In this document: positions 48,866 to 60,800 of the stretch, piece by piece
Position numbering within the stretch: the stretch's first letter is position 1
Layout: each line of letters opens with the position of its first letter
NCBI GenBank assembly: GCA_013076295.1
Contig: RQOL01000660.1
Coordinates: 1,302,001-1,366,000 of the forward strand
Reading direction: 5' to 3'
DNA length: 64,000 nucleotides
From: Sanderia malayensis
Lineage: Eukaryota; Cnidaria; Scyphozoa; Semaeostomeae; Pelagiidae
Translations under genes and position numbers: made by a program
The notes under the pieces: model-generated
Told to the model about the DNA's origin: nothing
Seen by the model: only the letters and a program-made list of their open reading frames with translations
Database searches by the model: none

Positions 48866-51449
48866 ACTGAGTCATACCTTTAACAGCAACAGTAGGGCTT
48901 CTGTTCCTCAGAATTACAGCGGTTACCACAGCCTCAGCCCAAAAACTATCTGATAACCCAGCTGTATGCAACATGGATCTGGCTGTCTCTTGAATTGTTC
49001 GGTTCATTCTTTCTGCCACTCCATTCTGTTCTGGTGTTCTTGGGACAGTCAGCTGCCTCGTAATACCTTTCTTGGCCAAAAAATCATTAAAATCTTTGGA
49101 CAGATATTCGCCGCCATTATCAGACCGAAGTATCCGATAATGTTTTTGCCAGTCACATTGGTAACCATAGCTTCAAATTCTTTAAACTTGTCAAGCACCT
49201 GATCTTTGTGCTGCATAAAGTATATTGCTGTATATCTCGACTTATCATCTATAAAGGTGACGAAATATCGATTTCCACCAAGACTTTGAGTCTTCATTGG
49301 CCCACAGACATCACTATGTACTATCTGTAACAGCTCACTTGCTCTGTTGCTTCATTTTTTGGAAATGAACTTCGGGTCTGCTTGCCTTTTATGCAACCTT
49401 GACACAATTTGATTTCTTCTGAAGTATTCAGTTCTAGGCAATCAACTAGCTTCTGATTATTCAATAACTTCAAGTTATCTATGCCCAAGTGTCCAAATCT
49501 TTCATGCCACAGCTTTAAAGGGTTTTTGTCAACAGCACTGTGTGCTTCATGCAATGGACTCTCCATCAATGTGTAATCAAGTGAATACAACTTTCCATCA
49601 TTGTTTCCAGAACCCATGACAGTTCCATTATTATCCAAAATAACACATTTATCATGATCAAAGACCATGGTGAGACCTCTTTTTGTCACTGCACTGACAG
49701 AGAACAAGTTCTTTGCCAAGCTAGGAACGTAAAGAACATCTGATAACTCTGCTGGTTTATATACAGGCGCGGATCCAGACGGTCGCAACCGTCGCAGCTG
49801 CGACGGTCAGATTTGAGCAATAACCTAAATTTATTATTTAAATAGAACCTTTCTTAAAGAAGCAAAACAATTTTTAAAGTCCATGATAAAAACAACATGA
49901 TTTGTCTCCGCCGCAAATAATCTTATTCCCGCTTCGCTTTGTCACGGGTCTGTTCTCTTTCTTGTATTTTTGAGCTGCTTGCCCCCTTCACTGAGCCGAT
50001 TTTGTTTTGACTTGAACAATTTCTGCGGCTCTTACTCTTTGAGAGACTCCTTTTTGAGAGACTCTTTGGCCGCTCTCTTACAAATCATATAACGACAGCA
50101 GCTGCTGTGGATCAAAGAGCGGGAGCGACGGTCAAATTCAGCTGACAGTCGCAAGCCAATAGCAAGTGTCCGCTGTAGTCGCAAGCCAATGGCAAGAGAC
50201 CTTGACCGTCGCAAGCCAATCAGGCAAAAATTATGATGCAGCAATTGTTTCTCCTATTGTTCCTTACTGCTCATATAGCGGAAGAGAATGTTACAATTCA
50301 TATCCGTTACATGTTACACAATCCTGCCTGAAAACATATTCATTCGTTTCGTTGCACCATGTGTGAACAAAGGCTAAATGGCCTAGCTGCGCTTCACGTT
50401 CATCGCTCTATTGACTAAGACATTATAAGAAGTCGTTCAACCGTTTGCTATTCGTCATCCTCGTCGAATGAGGCTCGCTGACATTCTGGATTTAGGCCAC
50501 ACTGATTAGACAATGCCTGCTTGGGTTTTCTCAATTTGAATTTTTGTTTTTGTTCTTGTTCTTGCTAATTATTTTGCCCAATAATTATTTTTATTTTTTA
50601 TTCTTTGTATGATTAGACTTTTCCGTTTTCACATTTCTGTTTTCTTCTTGACAATTATCAAAGCAAAAAACATTGCCATTATTGAATGTCTTGCATGTTC
50701 TCTTTGTTTCGTGCTATTTAAAGTTAAACACTGGCATCATATTAAACTATCCTTTGAATGAAGCTCATGTGTATCAAATACTTAATTTAATACAGAAATA
50801 TCTTATTTGGCCTTGTCTGCAGCACCATGAGAGAGACTAAATAAAAGGGGCGTGGTCGCTATTTTTTCGCCGCCCCTAAGGGCGTGGTTCCAAAACTTTC
50901 GTTTGACTTTGCCCCCCTGACCCCCATTTGCGACGCTCAGATTTTCTTCTGGATCCGCGCCTGATATACTCCTCCAGACTTCACTTTCAACCAAACTGTC
51001 CCTTTTCCAAGGACTTCCACAGCTCTGTTGTCTCCAAGACGAACGATTTCAGCAATGGGAAATTCGGTATAATTCTGCATCCATTCCCTTTTACATGACA
51101 TATGTTTTGACGCACCAGAGTCAATGTACCAAGTTAAGCTTTCAACCTTACTTGAATTTGGTGCTGTCCAGAATAACGAATGTGAGTCTGCAGTAACCAC
51201 ATTAGCAGCTTGTTCAGAGCGTCTTTCCTTTTTAGGTTTCTCACAGTCCTTTGCCCAATGCCCTTTAATTCCACAATTAAAGCATTTTCCTTTACTCTTT
51301 GTAGCGCCAGGCCTTGATTTCTGCACTTGTGTACTAGGTGTGGTTCTTGTTGCAACTAATGCTTTTTCCATCGCATCACCAAGATAAATTGAAGTTTCAG
51401 AGCGTTTTTTGTCCTCGTGAAGTAGTCTGCCATTCACAAATTTTCTCAT
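48866..51449 (-). mobile_element. Ty1/copia retrotransposon fragment (gag-protease-integrase), interrupted
   Basis: Minus-strand order: Gag zinc knuckle CFNCGIKGHWAKDC, protease WYIDSGASKHM (51449-50969), then after a 1.2 kb insertion the pre-integrase HERFGHLGIDNLK with zinc residues (49763-49321), the integrase core RYFVTFIDDKSRY (49297-49049) and TPEQNGVAERMNRTI (49079-48861). No RT, RNase H or LTR is present and frames are shifted between blocks, so this is a dead fragment. Its left end abuts the duplicated kinesin sequence. Confidence 0.9.
49764..50963. mobile_element. 1.2-kb TIR element inside the copia fragment
   Basis: Perfect 16-bp inverted ends CAGGCGCGGATCCAGA, with ATATA on both sides (49759-49763 and 50964-50968). 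Removing it and one ATATA restores the copia frame GGVY/KPAEL. The interior repeats GCGACGGTC and GTCGCAAGCCAAT; no transposase. Non-autonomous DNA transposon, superfamily not assigned. Confidence 0.85.
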
Positions 51450-51701
51450 TTTTACAACGTAAACAGAAGAAGAACAATATTGAAATAAAATTATTAATGA
51501 TCAAAATTCTCCAGAGGGTCAGCTTCGTTTCCATATTCACTCTGCCTTTTCTGCCTTCCCTTTTCTTTCTATGAAACTAACTAATGAATAATATTTTTCT
51601 TTGTTAGTCGCCCTTTTCACTTTGGGATTACCAGTTTCGCGTGATAAACTTTCGCGAATTTAGGCTAAGAACGCGAAAGTCGCGAAAGTTTCTTCCTTTA
51701 A

Positions 51702-51857
51702 GCCCGGCGCACACGGCATATTTTTGTCTTTCAAAGACGAAGATTTTTGTCTTTGGTCTTTCAAAAACAAAAATCTGCCGTGTGCGGATTCCAAAATTTT
51801 TCTCAAAGAAAAAAACCTTCGTCTTTGAAAGACAAAAATCTGCCGTGTGCGCCGGGC
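51702..51857. mobile_element. 156-bp foldback MITE
   Basis: Perfect 17-bp inverted ends GCCCGGCGCACACGGCA, with TTTAA on both sides. Much of the interior (TTTTTGTCTTTCAAAGACGA) is also inverted, so nearly the whole element folds on itself. Confidence 0.85.
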
Positions 51858-52173
51858 TTTAAAGTAATAAGAAACCGACCCCTAAATATGACGGTTTGCA
51901 TTCACTGCGCTGCGTGTTGAAAGGTCGATTTCCGCCAACAAAAAAAAACAGGTATGATCAAAACAACAAACCAGTTGGAGCAATTGCAAAACTGATTGGT
52001 TGAAATTCTCAAACCGGTTTTAGACAAAATTTCGATTTTCAAGTCAGATCTCGGTTACGCGGGGGTGGCGTGGCTATAGGGCCACACTACGTGTGGCAAC
52101 AACAATAAAAGTCAGCAGCTATGAAGTGAAGTGTCAAACCGGAACTACATGGCATTCGGGCCTTAACAGTATG
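51858..52173. other. Non-coding spacer
   Basis: No feature recognised apart from a short poly-A run near 51941. Confidence 0.35.
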
Positions 52174-52404
52174 ACCAGCATTCAAAACACTTTTAAAAGT
52201 TATCTATCTACAACAAACAAGAATAAACCAAAAAAGTTGAAGCAAGTCTGTAAGAGTGCATGGCGCGCCAGAAGGAGAAATTTTTATCATTTTCTCTTTG
52301 ATAAGAAATTCGTGTGCGAAGCATTTGTCAAAACATCAAACGTTCTTGGTTGGCTCAAAATTGAGGAACGCGCAACAAAATTAAAACCCTTCTTATTTAT
52401 TTGA
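52174..52404 (+). CDS. Conserved small ORF, paralogue beside HNMT copy E
   Basis: MTSIQNTFKSYLSTTNKNKP ... KSAWRARRRNFYHFLFDKK ... GWLKIEERATKLKP, collinear with 14097-14351. Changes include substitutions but no frameshift. No known family; may be non-coding duplicated flank. Confidence 0.3.
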   Translation, partial: TSIQNTFKSYLSTTNKNKPKKLKQVCKSAWRARRRNFYHFLFDKKFVCEAFVKTSNVLGWLKIEERATKLKPFLFI

Positions 52405-52440
52405 AAAAAATTAATTATTTTCCAAATCAATAGAACTCGA

Positions 52441-52474
52441 TAATTTTCTGAGATCAATAGATCTCAGAAAATTA
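52441..52474. terminator. Perfect 15-bp hairpin just past HNMT copy E
   Basis: TAATTTTCTGAGATC, loop AATA, GATCTCAGAAAATTA, about 30 bp past the stop on the minus strand. Copy A has only one arm. A 3'-UTR structure at most; not a bacterial-type terminator. Confidence 0.3.
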
Positions 52475-52502
52475 TTTTAAAATGCCTGTTCTGTTCGTGT
52501 AG

Positions 52503-53372
52503 TTAGTTTCCTACCAGCAGTAACATACCCATTGGGGAAACATATAAGTATTTCTTTATGTTATTCGCTTCGTATTGAACTGTGCAGGCATTCTTCACGT
52601 AGTCGTAGATTTCGCTTTGAAGAGCAGCTGGGAGCTTCTCAAACCTTGTTTGCAACAAAAACGATATCGCATCGTTCCTTGCAAAAACCCCTTTCTCGTC
52701 GCTGTCACCACCTTGTTTCGTTATGAAGTCGGTGAAGTCATTATGAGACGGGGCTTCAAAATATTTGTACTCAACTCCAAGCCCACGCAATTCCTCTGCC
52801 AAGTCTTCAATTACTACTTCTTCGTCGCCCAAGCGTGGAGTTGTATCGTCGAAAAGGACGTTTACTTTCTGCGCCACGGCAGAGAATCCTTGCTTTGTAG
52901 CGTGAAGTATAACCAGTTTACCTTCTTTTTTCAGCAGGGTTTTCGCTCTAAGAATTGCTTCTGTTGGTCTAGGAATTGAATACAACACATGAGACATCAA
53001 AATCAAATCAAACTTCGTGTCTGATTTGAAATCTTCATCAAACAGCCGATGGTCAATAAAACATTCGGTTGTTAACTCCCATGTTTTCACAATTTCCTGC
53101 AACTTCTCTCTTCGTCCGCAATCGGGTTCCACGCCGTGAAAATATTCAACCTTTAGGCCGAATTGTTTTACCAGCTTGTCTTCAAAAATGCCATCTCCAG
53201 CCCCAATGCTCATCAGCTTAATTGGTGGCCTTCTTTCTAGTTGCTTTAGCAGTGGCACCATCAATTCTGACATTGTATCATAGTCACCGGTAGCTTTCTG
53301 GAAGCTCTGAAACAGTTTGGAAAACTCCTCTTCGTTTAAAGGTATTAGGCGTGCACACGCTTCCCCTTCCAT
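52503..53372 (-). CDS. Histamine N-methyltransferase-like protein, copy E
   Basis: 289 aa from MEGEACARLIPLNEEEFSK, single exon, no breaks. Motifs LMSIGAGDGIFEDKL, VEPDCGRR and FDLILMSHVLYSIP are intact. Differences cluster in the C-terminal half (VNVLFDDTTPRLGDEE). As in copy C, the frame is open upstream to 53549 with a similar leader (LLTSTTLIESYHCPLSSANL), plus two extra residue pairs. TATTTATAG is near 53525. It lies immediately downstream of the main kinesin gene, the arrangement from which the copy C block was probably duplicated. Confidence 0.82.
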   Translation of the reverse strand: MEGEACARLIPLNEEEFSKLFQSFQKATGDYDTMSELMVPLLKQLERRPPIKLMSIGAGDGIFEDKLVKQFGLKVEYFHGVEPDCGRREKLQEIVKTWELTTECFIDHRLFDEDFKSDTKFDLILMSHVLYSIPRPTEAILRAKTLLKKEGKLVILHATKQGFSAVAQKVNVLFDDTTPRLGDEEVVIEDLAEELRGLGVEYKYFEAPSHNDFTDFITKQGGDSDEKGVFARNDAISFLLQTRFEKLPAALQSEIYDYVKNACTVQYEANNIKKYLYVSPMGMLLLVGN

Positions 53373-53549
53373 TTTGTTGGTTAGAGCACAGGTAAGAGTG
53401 GTAAGAGCGAGATTAGCAGAAGACAATGGGCAATGGTACGATTCAATTAGTGTCGTGGAGGTCAAAAGTGGCATACATGCCAAGGGGTCAAAAGTGACAT
53501 ATGCCAAAAGGTCTGGGAAATCTATAAATAGATGCTTGGTTTCATCCAA

Positions 53550-54818
53550 TCAAATGCGTTTGTGCGATGGCGGCCAGGAAACTGTGCATGTGATCAGAAA
53601 CTGTGCATGTGATCACTTTCAGGACAGGAGTAGCAGTGTCAATACAAAATGGCGGATAAAAATGACTTGCGTCTCTGTCCACCTCCAAAAAAATACAGAA
53701 AGTGAAGAGAAAAAGGGAATGTAAATTATACAGACTTCACTTGGGCTATGGGGAGAATGGCAGGATACTTTGGGGGGGGGGGGCATACGAGGACATTAGA
53801 ATCTGGATTTGAATCTTTTTGCCAAGTGTAAACTGGGGAGGAACGTATAGTGATCTCAATAAAATGTAGAATTTGAATAACCGTAGATATATTTTTGACA
53901 TTAGTCGTCTTCATTTAGTAATTAAGCAAGGGGTACTTGACTCGAAAGCTCATCTGAGTTATTTTCAGGTATCCCAAGCAACGCAATTTTAGATTTTAAA
54001 TTTTGGTGAGTTAAATTGTTATTATTGTAAATTGAATTGCTTAAATGAAATGAATTGAATTGAGTTCCGCGTGGATTTTGAGCACAATTAGGCCGCATGT
54101 TGCTATTGCTGAAGAGGAGTTCGCGAAAGATACTGTCATTGTTTCAAGGTCGCAATATTAAAAAAAAACACTGCAAGAAAAACATACAAGTCATCATGCC
54201 ATGTTTTCCGATTTTGTTTTGAAATTCTCTTCCCAAATCCAGTTTTTCATTGTCCGTTTGTGTTTGTACCATATTTGCACGTGATCAGAGGAAGTCCAGT
54301 TTTAAAATGCGTGTATTTTCGTTTAGTTGAATTGCAATATATTTTTAGCGCAGGTCGATTTAGCTCCTTCGCATTTCTTTAAACGCAATAGAGCCCCACA
54401 TTTACCAGATTAAAATACATAAATATTGCAACAATCTATGAAAAGAGATGCACACATGTATTAACATTAATTCGAACTAATAATTAATTCTGCAATCAAA
54501 ACTTTTATAATAAATATGAAAATACAAATATATACTATACCCTTGGATAATGTGTAGAGTTAACTTATACATGACATGATATAATATATAGGACAAATAT
54601 GACCATTCGTGTTAAGTTGTGCTAAATATATTTACAGTATTATATGATAAATTTACATTGAAAGATTCTGCTTGAATCACAAAAGAGACGAGTCTCTCAC
54701 ACCCCACTACTCCAAACTGAGAAAGAAGTTGCCAAAATAAATAAACCTTCTAACTTACCTTAAATCCAAAATGATTACAGCAGATGTTTTAATCATATGA
54801 ATGTATTTTCTGCTGTAT
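53550..54818. other. Kinesin 3' flank
   Basis: Intergenic region between HNMT copy E and the kinesin stop. It has a poly-G run (53772-53783) and AT-rich sequence. Paralogous to 39287-40217; the point near 53645 is the empty site of the second split-direct-repeat element. Confidence 0.6.
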
Positions 54819-57800
54819 TTAGCCATCTATTTCTTCATCATCCACGGTTTCGCCTTTCTTCAAATTGCTGATAATCTAAGAATGCAGTAATAATTCATTC
54901 AATTATTATAGTCACGGTTAATCAGTAAGGTGCGACAGCGAACAGGATTTCACCATTGCTACACAATGTACTTAACTGTAGAATTTGGTTAAAAACCCTT
55001 AAAATGCTAATGCAACGAAATTTGACATATCGATTTTTTTATTTTAAATGAAAGCCAAAGATGTACTGATCAGTTTGATGCAATTTTGACGTGCATCTGA
55101 CAAGTATAAGTTACTTTAATTTCACCTTGAATCAGGCCACCTTTTGCGAAAAATATTGCAACGCTGTGAGGTCACAGTGATGACCCATATTATTTCTCGC
55201 AATGGAAGTCAATGGGTTTTTTCGAACGTCGTTTGGTTTTTTTTTAATAGCTCCACTCAGGGTGGGGATATTTGAGCTCCGGCTGAACCAACATAAGGGC
55301 GAATCTTTTAGCCGTCGTTTTGAAAAAAATTGGTGTCATTTTGTTTAACGTTAGAGACACAATTTAAGTTTGAAAATGGATACCTCCAAAAAATGTGACG
55401 TCATCCCGCGTCGCCATTGTTGCTTCGAGTTGCTGTGGAACGACACGTAGCCCTGGTTTGGCTTATCCCAGGTCTTATTTTTTGTAATAACTTATTTTAG
55501 CTCAAATTTGCAGACATTGAATTATTTTTAGAAACTTCGGAAATTAAAATTCCTTCGATATCACCCCAAAAAGCTAAATCTTCTGACATTTGTTTTGGTT
55601 GGCTCGGGCCTAACCACTCCGGGCGAGGAGTGCTTAGGCCCGAGTAAAGCTGAGAGTCACACGGGTTCGTTTACGAGCTTGTTTACTGCATCTATTGCAG
55701 GAATAGCTTTGATTTTAGCTTTAATCTCATCTTTAATTCTTTCCCAATATCTCGCTTTACTTCAAAGCAAAAATGAGCGCTATAATGAATAAAATCCTGC
55801 TCTCCTAGTCGGTGGGTGCGAATGATGTCTGTCTCCTGAACTCCTTAAAAAGACCTTGTTCTGTTTGATTGGTTTTGAAATACTATCAGCAACATTATGA
55901 AACGATACTTTTTCGCAACACTGAGTAATCGTACAATTGTCTCCGTTATGTATCTCTACGACATGTAAATAGTTTTATGATTTATTTGCTCCCGAGACGA
56001 GATACCCGTCATGTGTGTGCTCGCTCACAGCTCGCCATGTCGAATTTCAATAGAAGGAAAAGGAAGCCTGCTTGACGTTGCAGACGCGACGTTTGATGAC
56101 ATCACAGTGATGTTCAGTTTTCGCACGAAAAAGGTCAAAATTGCCTACTTTGAAGGTTAATAGCGAAAAAAGTATACATAATTTGCAAATTTTATTTGCG
56201 CCACGTTAATCAGTGCATTGAAATCTATAGATTTTTGAAATAAAAACACTATGTAAAAATTCGTTGCATTAGCACTTTAACAACTCTGAAAAGTTCTGAA
56301 ATTTTCTGATGCATTAAGAAAATGGAGTTACTTAATGTCGAGGTTGGTTTCACATCGCATAAAAGAAAATAGGCGTAACAGACTAATTTTAAATAGAATC
56401 CTTGTAAAAATCATAGCTAAGAAAACCATACTTATACAAAAGGTATTCTAAACTACTACAACAGTGTTTGTTCCGTTGGTAGCCCCCCTGGAATAAATAA
56501 AAAACCTTATAGAATATTCAAGACTTACGGCTTTGAGACGGGAGATTTCTTTGCTTTCAGCATTCTTGCTTGCGTCATTTGTGATGAGTTTTACACGAGA
56601 AGCATACCTGGCAAGAAGAAAAGTCAAAGATTGAAATGCATGACAAGTGACAAGTTGCGGTATACAATGTTATCATAATGATTAAACGCCATAAAGCCTT
56701 GTATGGATATTATATGAATGAGAAAACGATTACGACTATTACTCACGTTAAAGAAGTGATAGTTTCATCACAATTGTAATCTGCAGGGGATATGTTGACG
56801 AACATAAGAGTTTTTGCATTTCCACCTGAAATTATCAATCAATAGTGATCATATAGACGAGAGCCTTTCAACGCGTGGTTGGTCTTACAGTATATTTCAC
56901 AGTGTACATATTTCACATTTCACACTTACAGTGTATAAAAAAATAATGAAATTATCACATTAAAGTTACTAATGATAATTAATATTACTAGCAAGGTAAA
57001 CTGACAGATAGGAGAGTAAAAGATCAGGATATTCTGTGGATACGCACATTTTTTTATAAGAAACTATGCAAAATTTTCGCACCAGGGTTTCTTAGTTTCT
57101 TAGGGTTTTGTACCTAATTATAGTATGAAAAGTTTCTTAGCAAGTTTCTTAGCATTATTGAGAGTTGTTAAAAATCTGTGGCAATGAAGTGCGCAAGTTG
57201 TTTTTAACATTTTTTCTCGTCAAAACAACACAGAAAGTTTCTTAACTTTTTTCAGTCACACTAAATGTCCTACCAAAGTTTCTAAGTTTTGAAAACAGGG
57301 GCCTATGGCTTCTTATAAAAAGTTCCTTATAAAAAATGGGTGTAGTGGGTCATATGAATAATGAACTGGAGATACTAAAGAGAAGCTACGTTGTAAAGTA
57401 ACTGACAAAAACATACCCAAAGAATCTTGCATCAGCATGGTCAACTTGTTGTTACGATATGGAATAAATGCTTGTTCGCTCGATAAAGCGGAAATGACAT
57501 CACCCAGAGCGCTCAAACTCTTATTGATCGACTGAGCTTCCTAAAAGAAACAATGAAACAATAACATTCAGGTAAGTGTAATTAACCATTATATGACGTA
57601 AAGATGACCAGATTTGATCAATTGCAAAGCTAAATATTTGTTCACTACTTGGATGGGTCTACTGCGTAGAAACGTTTGTTAATAGAACTACCACTGGTGT
57701 TTAAAAAATAAGCAGAATATTGTTCAATAAAAGCACCAACACATCCATGTTTCTGAGGTTCCAAGCTAAAATGATAAGAAAAAGTCCCTAAAGTTTATTA

Positions 57801-60800
57801 CCTTCAATTGCTCAGGACTCGCACCAGTTTTTGCGGCCCTTTCAGACCCAGCAAGATCGACCAAGCTAAGCTGGAAAATGGAACAGAGCCTATCATCAAT
57901 GGTCAGCAACAATGCCATAAAACATAATACAAACTGCTTAATTCTGCAAAGAAATGAGCTGCAAACAAAGTGAGTGAGTATACCTTTCCCTTGGTTACAG
58001 CTCCACTTGTCAAATTCGTTGATTCGATTATGATACTGATGACCAAATGCGAACGAGAACTTTCAGCATTCATTTCTGAGAATCAATAAGGAGTCGTGTC
58101 AGTTCAGCTGTCTGTCAAAATACACTGTACTATGATCTTAATGCGAGTTGATGGAATAAAGAATATAGAATACCATTATCGAATGGAACATGCATTAGAC
58201 AAGAGGAAAGAACTATGGGGGGGGGAGGGTTAGCAAGTGCGACAGGAAAGAGAGAGCAAGAAAAATAGCTGCATAATTTTGTAAATGTTTATTTTGTTCA
58301 TTGTTATTGTTTGCGGTAAATTTGATTTGGATTAGTTAGCTTGTATATATTTACAAAAATGTATATATTGTTAGCTATTGTAAACAATGGAATTAAAATA
58401 AAATCATACATTCAGAGAGAGAAAGAATAAAAGCAAAAACAAGGCGAAGAATTCAGAAGCAAACAAGAGAATAGCACAAGAGGCAAACATAAAACAAACG
58501 TACTTGTTGATGACGTGTGTCTTGTTGAAGATCCTTTCTCAAACATCTGCATCAGCTGGTCGGAGCTGTTTATCTCGTGCACAACAGCCCCGGGAACAAC
58601 AACCATACCCTGAAACAAAAACAACACCAAATGCTAAACAAACAACTAAATATTACATTCTAAGAGACCAAACTGTCTCACTTGATTTGATAGAAAATAA
58701 CGAAGAATCAAACAAAAAATAAAAGGTCTTCTAGATTCATACCTTCTTATCTTTGTGGATATCAAGTTTAGCCTGTGATTTTGAGAGTCAAGGATACAAT
58801 ATTATCAACTGGCAATAATCCTAATGTTAACTATAAATAAGCGGGTTGCTTGATAACATAAAAATCAACTCAATGACGAAGATCATATCAAAAAGAGGAT
58901 ACGTCTTTATTTGTTCCAAACAAATCAATCAATCTGTCCATGTATAATTCTAACATGTACAGCTGAACTTTAAACGAGAATTTTTTCCTGAAAAAGGAAT
59001 AGTTGATATTCTTAAATTCTGATATACAGAAATATTTGTTTCGATTTGTGAATGAAAGTACAAGATAATTGAGTGATTAATGATTGATGATAATTACAGA
59101 TCGAAGATGATTACGTATTGAAGAAAACTACGAATCAAACTTAAAAATGTTTATGGATTAGGATGGTTGATGATTAAATATGATTCCGGATTGAAGATGA
59201 TTACGGATTGAAGATAATTACGGATTAAAGATGAATACGGATTGAAGATGATTACAGATCGAAAGTGATTACGGATTGAAGAAAACTACGGATCAAACTT
59301 AAGAATGTCTATGGGTTAGGATGGTTGATGATTCAAGATGATTACTGATTGAAGATGACCACTGATTATAGATGAATAAGGATTGAAGATGATTACGGAT
59401 TGAAGATGACTACGGATTGAAGAAAATTACAGATCAAATTTGAAAATATCTATGGATTAGGATGGTTGATGATTAACAATGATTGCGGATTAAAGATGAT
59501 TACTGATTAAAGATGAATAAGGATTGAAGATGATTATGGATTGAAGATGATTACAGATTGAAGATGATTACGGATTGAAGATAATTACGGATTAAAGATG
59601 AATACGGATTGAAGATGATTACAGATCGAAGGTGATTACGGATTGAAGAAAACTACGGATCAAACTTAAGAATGTCTATGGGTTAGGATGGTTGATGATT
59701 CAAGATGATTACGGATTGAAGATGATTACTGATCGAAGATGATTTGGGATGGAAGATGATTCCGGATTGAAGATGATTACGGATTGAAGATAATTACGGA
59801 TTAAAGATGAATACGGATTGAAGATGATTAATGATCGAAGGTGATTTGGGATTGAAGATGATTCCGGATTGAAGATGATTACGGATTGAAGATAATTACG
59901 GATTAAAGATGAATACGGATTGAAGATGATTACTGATTGAAGATGATTGCAGATTGAAGATGATTACAGATTGAAGATGATTAATGATTAAAACTCAAAA
60001 TTGCCTTACTTGTTTTCTTCAATAAGATTAAAGACACTGTCAAAGGCTCTTGGAGCAATACCAGGAAACTTCCGATCATTATCACCAATGACAGTGAATG
60101 TTTTACCAGACCCAGTCTGCCCATACGCGAAAATGCAAACGTTGTATCCATCTACGGCCGATTGTATCAAATTCTGTCCAAAATAAAAGTATGAATAATG
60201 CAAACAGCTGTCATAACTAGACCAGTTGCGACTTTACACCACTCCCCCTAATACACTTTAAAATACGGGGTGCAGTTCTCGATAAATCTGAGATTTTTTC
60301 AGAAATCGACGAAATTCGTTAATTAACCCCCCATACCAATAAGTTCTACCACTCTCATTAGCCATCATTAATGTCCTTAGCTTTGGCATGTACATTACTA
60401 TAGTTGACTCTAAATGTGACGTCAAAAGGGGGGAGGAAGTAAGACGAGAAAGAGCTAATTGGTGATACTCACATTTGTGTCTTCGAAAACCTTTTCCTGA
60501 GTTGAATCAGGCATGAAGATTTGATCATACTGGAATTCCCTTGGTCCCCTCTGGGTGTCGACAACCAACGTATATTCATCGGGTGACTTAATGACACTGA
60601 AGTTGCCCTGGTAAACAAATAAAAAATCGCAACATGTCACGAAGTCAATTCAAACTGCACAAAAGTATTTCAGATACAACCTATACCATGTATTCGGTCT
60701 GGGTCAATGGCATAGATAGGAAATTTTATAGGGGGAGGCGAGAAATTCAGATTTAAATATAATAATATTCAGATTTAAGTTGCCCTGGTCAACAAATCAA

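Noticed and set aside
55595..55792. 65-codon ORF with a hydrophobic segment ([17 protein letters not shown])
   Set aside because: Inside a non-autonomous TTAA element, begins in the GC hairpin, no known family; likely chance.
59040..60000. CRISPR-like array of short repeats
   Set aside because: Units are contiguous 16-17-bp variants without unique spacers, in a eukaryotic intron; it is a minisatellite.
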